Assembly (NCBI GenBank): GCA_934045905.1
Contig: OW203762.1
Coordinates: 3,596,001 to 3,660,000 of the forward strand
DNA length: 64,000 nt
Direction of reading: 5' to 3'
From: Leuctra nigra
Taxonomy: Eukaryota > Arthropoda > Insecta > Plecoptera > Leuctridae
The notes below the pieces were generated by a model. The model saw only the letters and a list, made by a program, of their open reading frames with translations. It was not told the DNA's origin and searched no databases. Below, piece after piece: positions 25,501-35,704 of this stretch (positions are counted from its first letter, which is position 1; every line of letters begins with the position of its first letter). The translations under genes and the position numbers were made by a program.

Positions 25501-26780
25501 ATATGAGCAACTCGATCAACATAATCGAAACTTGAAAATGGCATCTAAGAACCCTGGTACTATTTCGATACTTCATATCTGACAGCTGATATTAAAAATG
25601 TCAATAAGTTCATAAGTTTTTAACTGATTAGGATGAAAAATTTTAAAATAAGAGACAATGTCGTTCTTACTGACCATGCAAAATATGAGTTTGATCACAT
25701 TTATCGAAGACCATTTTCATTTTTCAACCTATCAGGAGATGTTTATTTAAATTTTAACCAATGAATGAATTTCAAAAAAAATTAGGGCCTGCAAACAGAA
25801 AAGATTGTCTCTACATGTGTGCAAAATTTCAGCTCGATCGAAGAAAAACTCTGACCTCTATTTAACCAAAATATGAGTTTGATCAGATTTATCGAAGACC
25901 ATTGTCATTTTCAACCTACCATCAGGAGATGTTTTTTTTAAATTTTAACCAATAAATTTTTTTCAAAAAAAATTAGGGGTCAGCAAACAGAAAAGGTTGT
26001 CTCCACATGTGTGCAAAATTTCAGCTCGATCGAAGAAAAACTCTGACCTGTAAAGCGTCAGTAAAGGGAAAAAAAAGAGGTCCGTGCCAAAAGAGCCAAA
26101 TGGAGACGCTCGCTTCGCTCGCTCAACTAACATTGTACACCTGATTTCCTGATTTTTTAATTTTAATTTTTTTGTATTTTTTGTATTTTTTTAAATACAA
26201 ATATTTATTATTAGTATATTTATGTATATTTATTATTATACAAATTTAATTTTTTATTAATATTTTTGTAAATATGTATTTTTTTTATTTTTCAACAATT
26301 TTAGATAATTTTTATTTATTTTTTGAGAATTTTAGGTGATGTTTTTAAATTTTTGTTATTTTTAAATATTGTAGGTGATTAATTTTTTTACTTTGATTTT
26401 TTAATTTCTTAGCGTCATTGTTTTTTGATATTGTGATAATGTTTTGATTTTTTTACTACTTTTACATTTTAATTTTTTAATTTTTTTATGATTGATGTGA
26501 TATATTTTTTTTGAATATTTTCCCGCCGTGTTATCTTCTTCACCAGCCCCCAATCAAAAACTCTGATCTGAAAAACTCTTGAGTCTGATTGACTCTGATT
26601 CTAGGAGAGCCGCTTGAGTCTACGAACTACACGCGATGGATGAACGACAGTATTGAACCAGCAGGATCATTCATCACAAATCCATACGCTGGGTACTACA
26701 AGAATTATGATCGCTACGGGCTTCTGACCCAGTCTGATACCAACTCTTATCGGTTCATCTGCGAACACGACTTGTTCTAA
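7429..26780 (+). CDS. Secreted C-type lectin with two CTLDs (five exons, 308 aa)
   Basis: Exons are 7429-7593, 7753-7903, 9044-9245, 22383-22615 and 26605-26780. They total 927 nt including TAA. All introns are GT-AG and the phases (0, 1, 2, 1) match at each join. Residues 1 to about 17 form a signal peptide ending AMA. CTLD1 is about 39-176 and has five cysteines, an HLGF version of the WIG motif and a closing FICE. CTLD2 is about 177-307, with the opening TC, the phrase AGEPL found in insect lectins, and a closing FICE. CTLD2 lacks the inner cysteine pair. Neither domain has an EPN/QPD sugar motif or a WND motif, so calcium-dependent sugar binding is doubtful. NWS (Asn49) and NYT are possible N-glycosylation sites. 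The architecture resembles insect immulectin-type humoral lectins, which bind microbial surfaces; that role is inferred. The ATG at 7429 lies in the satellite unit; 7441 is the alternative start. Confidence 0.85.
7753..7903 (+). CDS. Lectin exon 2: CTLD1 middle part
   Basis: The acceptor is TTCTTCTGCAG. The exon encodes ACQSSAHHLLIIDSDAEEA (the first CTLD cysteine and the 'L..I.S..E' motif) and FIHLGFTDQRVEG, the equivalent of WIGLTD..EG. The donor is G|GTAAAA, phase 1. Confidence 0.85.
8009..8206. mobile_element. 198 bp palindromic MITE in lectin intron 2
   Basis: The inverted arms (about 85 bp each) start GCTGGCTATCCATGCTCCG and include CACGTGAC with CGTCTCGACCAAT. The loop is short. Flanks are TAAA on the left and ATTA on the right, so a TWA-type duplication is possible but imperfect. 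It is non-coding. Confidence 0.75.
8480..8526 (+). mobile_element. Helitron-like 3' end fragment in intron 2
   Basis: TGCTCGCTTAACAACACTTA followed by GAGCGTTTTCCTAG matches the 3' end of the Helitron-like copies in this window. The first stem base differs. The 5' extent is unclear. I see no further similarity in 8221-8480. Confidence 0.5.
8593..8838. repeat. Two adjacent foldback repeats in intron 2
   Basis: The first hairpin (8593-8679) has 27 bp arms built on CACCTCCAAGTGTTCCTAC. The second element (8681-8838) has TIRs CAACGCATTAAGTTGTGATA and complement. Its interior (ACTTACCCCCTATCGCGACT) recurs at 50266, and its right half recurs at 56740. It is therefore a dispersed MITE family. Confidence 0.65.
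9044..9245 (+). CDS. Lectin exon 3: end of CTLD1
   Basis: The acceptor is TTTTGGGTTCCAG. The first two bases complete a codon from exon 2. It encodes the long loop region with NPFASEC and GATYNC, then TRCEDKNPFICE, which closes CTLD1. The donor is CT|GTAAGT, phase 2. The minisatellite starts 41 bases later. Confidence 0.85.
9286..22351 (+). repeat. 13.1 kb minisatellite of 50/51 bp units filling lectin intron 3
   Basis: About 258 units, each CATTTGTACATACCGGATGA, then TCCACCATGTAGCGATGAAC, then AGAATCTCCAC. There are two length classes: 51 bp with CCACCATG and 50 bp with CCACATG. Recurrent point variants (TAGAGATG, ACTATTTG, GTGATTCAC, CCACCGTG, CCACCATAGCG, CATGTAGCATG) allow sub-blocks to be traced. 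The array starts 41 nt after the exon 3 donor and ends 31 nt before exon 4, leaving only splice-site sequences. No unit has a stop in any minus-strand frame, so very long open frames exist by unit composition alone. I do not consider these genes. Confidence 0.98.
22383..22615 (+). CDS. Lectin exon 4: first part of CTLD2
   Basis: The acceptor is ATTATTGTTTCAG, only 31 bp after the minisatellite. The first base completes Leu173. It encodes FASWPLADQTCREQGTHLVV, then LNSQEEADALG and AFHVGI, a typical CTLD helix 1 / helix 2 / WIG-like core. The donor is GCGG|GTAAAC, phase 1. Confidence 0.85.
22631..23092 (+). mobile_element. Helitron-like element, copy 2 (short)
   Basis: It starts 16 bp after exon 4 with TTTAGCGAGCATAGCGAGCG, the same left end as copy 1. 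It ends with GTGCTCGCTTATCAACGCGT and a degraded CTTAG. The interior is deleted relative to copies 1 and 3. Confidence 0.65.
23134..24201. mobile_element. Older MITE in intron 4, split by a hAT element
   Basis: The ends are GGGGCTGGATTCACAAAG (23134) and CTTTGTAAATCCAGCCCC (24184-24201), 17 of 18 complementary. Removing the nested hAT element (23382-24174 plus one duplication) leaves roughly a 270 bp palindromic element. The superfamily is not clear. Confidence 0.7.
23382..24174. mobile_element. Non-autonomous hAT element with 8 bp duplication CTTAAAAC
   Basis: The TIRs are TAGGGCTGTGCGAGT and ACTCGCACACCCCTA. CTTAAAAC is exactly duplicated at 23374-23381 and 24175-24182. An 8 bp duplication with this TIR type is diagnostic of the hAT superfamily. 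The subterminal zones are rich in CGAGTTCGAGTCGAG motifs in opposite orientations, which could be transposase-binding repeats. No transposase is encoded. Confidence 0.88.
24334..25333 (-). mobile_element. Helitron-like element, copy 3
   Basis: Reverse orientation. The 3' end is CTAG at 24334-24337 with the CGCTCA/TGAGCG hairpin beside it. The 5' end carries CTCGCTACGCTCGCTCAA (25316-25333). It is nearly full-length homologous to copy 1. Confidence 0.65.
25384..26126 (-). mobile_element. Helitron-like element, copy 4
   Basis: Reverse orientation. The 3' end is CTAG at 25384-25387 and the 5' end is CGCTCGCTTCGCTCGCTCAA. It has a diverged interior with an internal duplication: the block ending TTTCAGCTCGATCGAAGAAA occurs near 25830 and again near 26020. 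Confidence 0.6.
26140..26525. repeat. T-rich low-complexity tract before exon 5
   Basis: About 385 bp dominated by TTTTTATTTTT runs on the sense strand. It lies immediately upstream of the exon 5 acceptor. It may act as an extended pyrimidine tract or may be simple AT-rich filler. Confidence 0.7.
26605..26780 (+). CDS. Lectin exon 5: end of CTLD2 and stop
   Basis: The acceptor is GACTCTGATTCTAG. The first two bases complete Gly251. It encodes EPLESTNYTRWMND, a Tyr-rich stretch without cysteine, and YRFICEHDLF, then TAA. No clear AATAAA follows before the repeat at 26842, so the polyadenylation site is not located. Confidence 0.85.
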
Positions 26781-26841
26781 TAATTGTAATAAGAGAAAAT
26801 ATCATATAATCTGTCTTACTTTACCTACATATATAATCTAT

Positions 26842-27170
26842 TGGAGCGGTCGCTCCACCCAGCCAAGTCGTAATGTACACTTACACTCACTCAACATACA
26901 GTAAATGCCTAATCAACTGAGGAGCAGACCAACTGTAAGCAATAACATGGCATTTTCGGCCTACTGGATCTCAAAATTAGGAAATCTCACATTGTTGCGA
27001 AATATCTTAATTTGGAGCTATGGCCCACCCCACCATATATACCAAATTTGGAACCATGGGATATGATGTTTGCGAGCTAGACGGTCGTGAAAATCGTGAA
27101 ATTGTACTGCTTTCTTCAGATAATTTAACCCCATAAAAAACACTCCGTGTAAAAATACTAGCCAAGTCTA
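26842..27170 (+). mobile_element. Helentron-like repeat, copy A (internally deleted)
   Basis: It begins with the hairpin GGAGCGGTCGCTCC and the text CAGCCAAGTCGTA shared with copies at 27573, 46253 and 54263 (reverse). It ends around a CCCCATAAAAAACACTCCGT module, as the other family members do at their far end. The interior is mostly missing. Confidence 0.55.
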
Positions 27171-27239
27171 GGGTCAACTAGTCGAGGGTAATATTTCAGT
27201 ACCCTTCGATTTGTAACTTTTCCTCCAAGTTCCTCAAAT

Positions 27240-27571
27240 ACTTTCGTTGATTATCCATCCACCAGTTCTGTTTTATTCCTTTTATTTAAATGAATTCACA
27301 GATTTAATGACACAATGCAGTCCGCACCGTCGGCTATCTAGAATCACATTCATGATTCATGGTTCTTCCATGGCAGCCAACATTCATGATCAATTTATAT
27401 ATAAATGTCAACATTTAAAAAATCAACATTTTAAGGTGGCAGTGGATAGACCTAGACATGCACATGCTAATTCCACTATAAAACCTATTTCGAAAAAAGT
27501 GTTGTTTTCATGGTTATTCCGGCCCAGCATTCAATTGTTTTAAGTTGTATTTGTATTTCCTTGCCACCTGT
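27240..27571 (+). mobile_element. LINE 3'-end fragment, left part (split by insertion)
   Basis: The last about 37 bp (27535-27571) match 46083-46120 (TTTTAAGTTGTATTTGTATT then TCCTTGCCACCTGT). In the 46 kb copy the sequence goes on with TATAAACTACTTGCAAGATG and an (AAT)n tail. Here that continuation is found at 42611, on the far side of the Helentron-like element. The 27247-27543 frame upstream has no recognised domain. Confidence 0.6.
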
Positions 27572-28208
27572 TCTAGTGGAGCGGTCGCTCCACTCAGCCA
27601 AGTCGTACCGTACACTCACAGTCACTCAACATACCGTAAATGCCTATATAAACTGAGGAGCAGACCAACTACTTTTACTGTAAGCAACAACATAGCATTT
27701 TCGGCCTACTGGATCTCAACAATGGAAAAATCTCACATTGTTGTGAAATGTCTTAATTTTGAGCTATGGCCCACCTGACTACATATACATCACGCGACAA
27801 CAACCAGTCATGCCGTTTACGACCTAGAGGGCAGTGAAAATCGTGAAATTACACCGCTTTCTTCTTCTTCAGATGATAATGATGATGATTCCCGAAAAAG
27901 TTGCTATCACCGCCACAGCCTAAACGGCTGAACCGATCAACCTGAAATTTTTACCACATATGCACTTTTGGCGTCTGATGATACCTTGCCTCTTGTGATT
28001 TTTTGTGCCGCCATTTTTAAACCGGAAGTGACGTCATATCTCAAAAACGTCTGGACCGATTAGAACGAAATTAGCGCCATTCGATTTAGATGGTCATCTT
28101 TATGAAGTATCAATAACAAAAAATTATTTTCTTATTTTCTAAACCGGAAGTGACGTCATAAATACGCAATATTTCACTTATTTCAACAAATTATACTTAA
28201 AATACGTA

Positions 28209-29112
28209 CACTCCCCCAAATAATAAATGGTACTCCGTTTTGCGGCTAAGTCCTTTTACCGTAAACAATTTTAATAGGTACCCTGTAGAGTGAGAGAGCG
28301 CGATAGTTGCTGTACGAGTGAGAAGAAAGATTGACGAGAGGTTGTTGTGCGAGTGAGAAGAAAGATGGACAAGCGGTTGTCGGGCCTCTCACTCACTAGT
28401 AGTCGTGTCTCGCTTGCACTTGGTAATAACTGGGGTGGATTCTGCCGAGTTGTTTTCTCGGTGGAGTGGGGTGAGGTGAACTAAAATAGATAACGATGTC
28501 AATAACTGCTACCTGCAGAAGATCCTCGATCGATTCAATGCTCGAACTGTCCTCGCCGTGGTTTACCGTGATTGAATTTCACTGCTATTTCCAAAATGTT
28601 CGTATGTAGTATATCTAAAAGTAACATTTATTAGCTATTCAAAAAAATCATATTTAAATCATTGATGTAATGAAGCTTTCTACTAGAACATTATATTAAA
28701 TTAAATTCTTTACAACGCCAGCAAACTGTCTTATCAGCTAACACAAAAATCATGTGAAATAGCCAAGATTGAAATGTTATGTCACATGCAAATACAAAAC
28801 AATATCCACAAATTTGTATTATGCACTTTCCGATGAAAGATGATGGCATAATATCTACAGAGCAACAGAAAATGTATATAGTTTGCACTTTTATTTCCAA
28901 AATTAAAGAATTTATAACTGAAAACACTAATGTGATAATCAATAAAATTGTTTACAACATACTCATTACAATTTCAGACAACTATTAGTCAACTTGGTTT
29001 CTATTTTAAAGGACACAGAAATTTACTTGTTATTTTCAGCGTCAGTTTACAAAATATACTTTACATAATTCAATTCATGATCAAGTCCAAACAGTTGAGA
29101 GAAATACCATAG
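28209..29112 (+). repeat. Left TIR of the 11.76 kb element
   Basis: 904 bp. It contains GAGTGAGAAGAAAGAT repeated around 28315-28378 and mirror-image small open frames that also appear in the right TIR. These frames are repeat shadows. Confidence 0.9.
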
Positions 29113-31718
29113 CTTTGGACGTTTTACATAAATATGTGATGTATCCAAGGATGATGTGCTAGGTATAACCAGAGATGTTATCTAGAACCTCTTTTTATAA
29201 CCAATTCGGAAATGTCACACTAATATATATCGACTCGACTGTCAATCCTACGTAACAAAATAATAAAATTTGGAAAGGAACAAACTGTTTTCCCCATATC
29301 AATTAGTATTACTTACAAATAAAAAATCAACATAATAAGTCTAATGTTATTTAAATGGGTCTAAGTCAACAGTTCAATTAGAATGTAAAATGAATGTTTT
29401 CGTATTCTTCTTATAACATTTCAAGAATAGAAATAACAGCGATGATTAAATGCACCAAAGGGTGGCGGGGGCGTCAATTCCCCCTTGGACACACCAGTGC
29501 TTTCCACCCTTAAAAGTAACAATAAAGTGACTTCTTATTGTAACGATGAATGAATATCTGAAGAAAATGTTCTTAAACGCTTCGGAAACGCTTCCGAGTT
29601 CAATGGCACGTTCAAAAATACTGTACGACCAATAGTTTATTAGTCTTGTGACTTGCTAAATAAATAAATACCTTTTCAAGACTAAATATATTAGATATTT
29701 TGAAGATTGTCAAAAGTAGCGTATATGCAGTCATTGATGTAGCTTATATTAATATATTTATCTAATATAATTTCTTTTTCAAGCTTTGAATTATTTTTTT
29801 CAAAAGTTTAAAATTAGGGATTTTTTAAATAGTATGATGTATTGAACAGTTGGAGTACTGTCATAAGTAACTTTAACTATTACATAATAAAAATTAAAAG
29901 ATAAATAATGAATTCTAAACATTTTCTATAAAAAGTGACAAAATCTGATGAATACTCACTCGTGGACGTTCTATAAGGCGTCTCAGGAGTTTCTTGAAAT
30001 TTTCAGACAAATCGGTCAAGGACTTCAAGAGACTGTTATTGACGTTTTACTGACACGCCTATGTTTTGATATATTTGTGAAATTGTTCAGAGAAATGTCA
30101 AAGAAATTATCACTGCTCCTTTGATGCATTTGATTATTGTCTTCCCAACTTTTCCTAATTTCGATGATGTATTAAAGGACCCCCGCAATCCCGCAACCAT
30201 TATTTTCTCGTTAGACCTGCCACCTATCAGGCTGTCACTACCGTTGTTCACCATTGCTATTTGATTTGGGATAAGTAGAAAGAAAAATGAAAATTATTTA
30301 TAAAGTGTATGTTATTTAGAAATTTTTCCTGTGTAGTTGAGCGGCTAAGAGCAATGATTTTTCATGTTGTGATAAAAGCATTAAATTTGGTGGTGATGTT
30401 AATTAGGACACATAAAATCGGTTTGGTTATTATGTCATTCGAGATTTTACCCTTGGGGTCAGTCGTGACCTCTGGCCTCCATATTACATACATCTTCATA
30501 ATTAGTTAGTTATTTAACTTTTTTTGTGAGGACTGCCTATAAGTTACTTAAACAATCAAATTTTCCGAAAATTCCACATTATGGTCATTTTGGGGTAATT
30601 TGAGTCCAATTCTAAAAATCGTATTCTTATGATATTTTTTAGTCTCCTTTTTTGAATTAAGATGAAAATGTCTTGCGAGTGGTAATTACACTAATTAAAA
30701 CCTAATTGGTGCGGTTTATGTGGTTAATAGGCCAAAAATTCAACATTTTATTCACTTATGGATACCGTCATGTTATAATAATACCATAATATAATATGCA
30801 AAATTTAGCAGAGGTGTTCCTTAGCATACACGAAAAACATTTGACTATGATATTATTCCATATTTTCACTGTGGCGTCAGAAGTGACCTCTACGGGTTCT
30901 TCGATGAAGTCCTCATTTAGTGGTGTCTTTGGACAGATAATAAATCTCCCAGCTCTTGGTGAAGAGGTTTGTCAATTTCGTATTTTATATTTATGGTCAC
31001 GATGGAATATCCTAAGTTTCGACCAAAAATCAAATAGTGTTGTGTAATGGATTGATCAGTCACTGAAATACGGTGGTGCAAGCGGGAGCGATTTTACCGC
31101 GTTTTGCAGGCACTTTTTCGGATACAATTGGCGACAAAGTAGGTAGACAAATTGATTTGAAATTTTAATCTTGATTAGATAAAAGATCAACTTAGGGTTA
31201 TCCCTTACTAAATTTTTAAATTTTTGCTTCGTTAATTATAGTTATAATTTGTTGATCTTTGGTGAAAAATTGTGTATGTTCTCGTCTGAATGGGTGCCGT
31301 ATGAAATTTAAATTTAAAAATGTGCTAAGTGATAACACTAAGTTTGTCTTTTATCTAATCATGATTAAAATTTGCGATCAATTGGTTAATGGGTATGGTC
31401 TCCAAACGTATCGGAAATTTCACAGTTTTGAGCGGTTTTGTTGAATAACCAGCGCCTAATTAACAATTCAATAAGCAAAAATTAAAAGTTGCTTCTAATA
31501 TACATTCAAACTGATCATGTGAACATCCTATCAAAGTTACAACCACTCATGAAATAATTTTTCTATCTCATTTTCTAAAACGGCCGAGCGCTTGTATATC
31601 ATTAACAAATATACCTATAATTGAGAATGAGTGAATCATTTATCATTATCAACAAACACACTCAAACAACGACAAGACAAATCCAAATCACATTCGATTG
31701 AGACTCAAAGCAGTCGAC
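29113..31718. other. Upstream region inside the element, no recognised gene
   Basis: AT-rich. Open frames of 66 and 83 codons (30309, 30796) have no recognised domain. A pair of inverted arms of about 75 bp (31152-31228 and 31303-31385, around TTTTATCTAATCATGATTAA) suggests a small foldback repeat. The promoter of the transposase should lie here, but I cannot point to one. Confidence 0.5.
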
Positions 31719-32716
31719 ATGCCCGCCCATTGGGATATTTCAATCAAACAAAAAGTTATAGGTCTTATCGAGTCCGGCGGAATGCTACCCAGGCAAGCGG
31801 GTGAACAGTATGGTGTCCCAAAAATGACGGCCTATAGGTGGTGGCAACAATACACCGACACGGGGAATGTCAACCGCAGGTAAATGTCATTACCGATAAC
31901 AAGATATTAGGCGTGAAAAGAGTGTCATAAACACAAATAATAGGTATATCATTATTTTCATTAATTGTTAATAATTTAATTCTAAACTATTTTGGTGTGA
32001 AATTTTTATTAGACCCGGATCTGGACCTCCAAGAGTGTCGACGGCTGCACAAGACGCTGCTCTCGTGGCTGCGTCGGAAGCGAGTCCATTCTCCGACGCG
32101 CCCAAACTCAAGGACAACACCAACTTCCCCGGATGTAGCCAGACAGTCATCAATAGACTACGTGACGCTGGCCTGCGGCCCCGTCACGCAGCTCGCAAAG
32201 AGGTCCTCACGGACAACCAATGCGTCGACCGCATGGCTTTCGCTGCGGTCCACGCACACGAGGACTGGTCCAGAGTAGTTTTCTTCGTCAAACGACGGGC
32301 CAGTCCTCGTGTACCGGCAGAAGGGCGAACGCTACAACCCGCAGAATGTGGCACAACATCAGAAGAGCGGCCGATTCTCCGTCTGCGCGTGGGGATGGAT
32401 GTCGAAGGAAGGCGGCGGCGCTCTGTGGCGGGTAGATCGAAGACTCACCGGCGAGCAGTACCGTGACATCCTCCGTGATGTCATGGTGCCGTCGGTGAGG
32501 ATACTCTACCCGCACGGAAATATCCGCTTCCAGCAGGTAATAAAGATTCTCATATGTAAAATAGGACCGTGTCAAACGATAGTATCGATAATATCGCTAG
32601 GATAATGATATTGTTTTTTCGATAATCGGCTTCAAGTCAAGTTCGTATCTTATCCAAAAACTAAAATAATTATTGTCCATTATGATTTGAATTGTTCTCC
32701 GCTGATAACTCTAGAG

Positions 32717-33366
32717 CAGTGGTACTCAACCTTTTTGACTTGCGGGCCAATAATACTAATTTGCTTTTGTGGGAGAGCCGCATTTTTTTAATTACAATAA
32801 TGCTCACGTGATCAGGTAGGTTCATTCCAGGCGCGCAGGAACTACTATTATCAGGGGGGGGGGGAAGCCCCTCAGTCTTAGCCCCGCAGGGCTTTTTTTA
32901 GATTTTAACCATTTAAAAGTGTTTCTGGGGTTCTAAATTGCACAAACTGAAGCAAACTACCCTCCAATTGTTGCCCCGCAGGGCGTTTCTTTTATTAGAA
33001 CTTAAGAAAATGAATTAGTGATCCTACGTGTCTGGTTCATTCAGTGTCTTTTGTTTACTATGAAACGAATCGAATAATATTTCACACGCCAAAAATGTAT
33101 ACTTTTTACAATTTTCGGAATTGGTAAAGCTTAATTTTCGTTGCAACAAGTAGCCTACGAAGTTGCATTTAAATAGATTATCTCGTATTTTCAGCCTGAT
33201 GCGTGGATCCTAACATGACACCTCTCAAATGATGTCTCAAATGAAATGAGATTTTTTTAAATATTATTTTTTCAGTGGTCACATTTTGTGAATAAATAGG
33301 TATTTGAAACATCAACTGAGGGGGCCACAAAAATTAGTCCCACGGGCTGCAAACATCGTACAACTG
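32717..33366. mobile_element. hAT-type MITE in transposase intron 2
   Basis: The ends are CAGTGGTACTCAACCTTTTT and the related complement TGTACAACTG. The flanks CTCTAGAG (32709-32716) and CTCTATAG (33367-33374) are an 8 bp duplication with one mismatch. The interior holds a run of G at about 32857 and the 'AGCCCCGCAGGGC' motif, also seen near 44876 and 55350. Confidence 0.75.
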
Positions 33367-33374
33367 CTCTATAG

Positions 33375-33955
33375 GATCATATTGAATATCTCTTATTCTC
33401 TTGGACAAACTGTCAATCGCCGACGACATGGTGACTCAAGCTTCGTATAGGTTTAAATTATTATAAGCTATATTCAACTTGAAGTCAAAAGGGATATATT
33501 TCAATTTTAGAGGCGCGAAGAACCGTGGTGTATAGCTGTTGTACGGGGGGGGGGGGGGGGGGGGTTCTCAGGGTTGTGGTTTATTCTAATTAGGCCATAG
33601 CCTATAGCGCGTCTTCCAGGGGGCGCCGCGGCGTCAATTAAATTCCAAATTATAATAAAATTGATAGATTCATACAGAAACTATCGGTACAAAGTAGGTA
33701 ACATGAAAATGTGGTAACTTGTATCACTATAAAAGTGTATGAAAGCCTTGCTGGAAGTCTAAAGCCTTTTAACACCTTCATTCTCGCGGGTTAGACATCC
33801 CTATATGGGCAATTGATGTGATAACAGCGTCGTTACAGTGAGATTACAGTGAGAAAATGGCACTGTTTTAACGTCCTTAGATTCATTATTTAAGTGTTCT
33901 AAAATCCAAAAAATGTTCTGCGGGCAATAGTCCAGAGTATAAACACTTTGACCCA
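33375..33955. other. Intron DNA with a poly-G run
   Basis: No gene. A run of about 20 G lies at 33545-33565 and a short GC-rich patch at about 33620. Otherwise AT-rich. Confidence 0.5.
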
Positions 33956-35704
33956 TCAGTAATTGCAACAGAAGGTTTTTTGATGTTAATCGATTCATAA
34001 AAATGCCCTCTATAACATATCAAAAGTTCTCCGAAATTTGATTAGGGTGGGTGGGCCAAAATGCCCAATTTATCAAAAAGTCATTGTTGTCAATGTCAAA
34101 CAATTAAATTATATCAACCTAGTCGAGTAGCATATCAAATTATTTAGCTTATGTTTAGTACAATTATTAAAAATCATGTCACATGACACATACAATTATG
34201 TCAAATCTCATTTCTGAAGGGTTCCAGGACAAATGTGATATCTTCATCCCGAATAAAGATAATGACATACTTTTTTACACAAATCTATCCGAAATTAATC
34301 TGTTAATAACATATCAAAATTTTGCCAAAATTATATAAACATGAGTGGGCAAATGAATCTGTCAAATAGTTTCAATGGGCGATTTTTATTTTTGAGTGCA
34401 AAGTCTAAGATTAAACCAATTTCCTAAATCACCACTATTGACAACAAAAAGTTTTTTGATGTGAAACGATACAGAACAATGCCCTCTAAAACATATCTCT
34501 CCAAATTTTCGTAAGGCGGATTGGGCCAATTTGCAAAATTTTGCAAAAGCTCATTGTTGTCATTATCAAATTATCAAATTATATCAACCTAGTCGAGTAG
34601 CATATCAAATGAAAGCTTATGATGAGTACAACAAATTAAAACAAATATGACCATGAAAAGGTCATCCAAATGTCATGAGAGGCCAAAACGTGATAAAATG
34701 TTACATTATTAAGTGTCCAAGGACAATTGCCATTATGTTATCGTTAATAAAAGTAAATAATATACTTTTTGACACTAATCGATCCAAAATTAAATAGTGT
34801 GTAACATATAAAAATTCATCCAAATTCGTTCACCGTGGGTGAGCCAATTAATTTTTAATTTAATTTCAAAATTGCGATATTTTGGTGAAGGAAAAATCGA
34901 ACGTATAGTGTAAAATAATGGATAATCGTTCTGAATATACATATACGTTGGTTTTTACATTAAATGTGGTAGTGTTTGTCCACTTATATTCTTTTCTTCA
35001 TATTTAAATATAATTATACATATTCAGAACGATTATTTATTATTTTATACTATACATTAGATTTTTCCTTCAACAAAATATCACAATTTTGAAATTAAAT
35101 TAAAAATTAATTGGCTCACCCACGGTAATCGAATTTTAGTGAATTTTTTACATGTTATTAACTATTTAATTTTGGAGCGATTGGTGTCAAAAAGTATGTC
35201 ATTTACTTTTATAAACGATAACATTATGGCAATTGTCCTTGGACACTTAATAATGTAAACTTTTACCACGTTTTGGCCTCTCATGACCTTTAGATGACCT
35301 TTTTAATGGTCATATTTGTTTTAATTTGTTGTACTAATAAGCTTTAATTTGATATGCTACTCGACTAAGTTGATATAATTTGATAATGACAACAATGAGT
35401 TTTTGCAAAATTTTGCAATTTGGCTCAACCCGCCTTACCAAAATTTGGAGAACTTAAGATATGTTTTATAAGGCATTGTTCTGTATCGTTTCACATCAAA
35501 AAACCTTTTGTTATTAATAGTGGTGATTTAGGAAATTGGTTTAATCTTAGACTTTGCACTCAAAAATAAAAATCGCCCATTGAAACTATTTGACAGATTC
35601 ATTTGCCCACTCATGTTTTAATAATTTTGGCAACATTTTGATATGTTATTAACAGATTAATTTCGGATCGAAATGAATCAAAGAAAGTATGTTAAAAAAG
35701 GAAA

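Noticed and set aside
27247..27543. 98-codon frame
   Set aside because: It lies in the LINE tail region, with no RT or other domain and no splice signals.
28691..28942. 83-codon frame (and its twin at 39232-39483)
   Set aside because: Both lie in the same place of the two TIRs of the large element and are the same repeat sequence. No domain.
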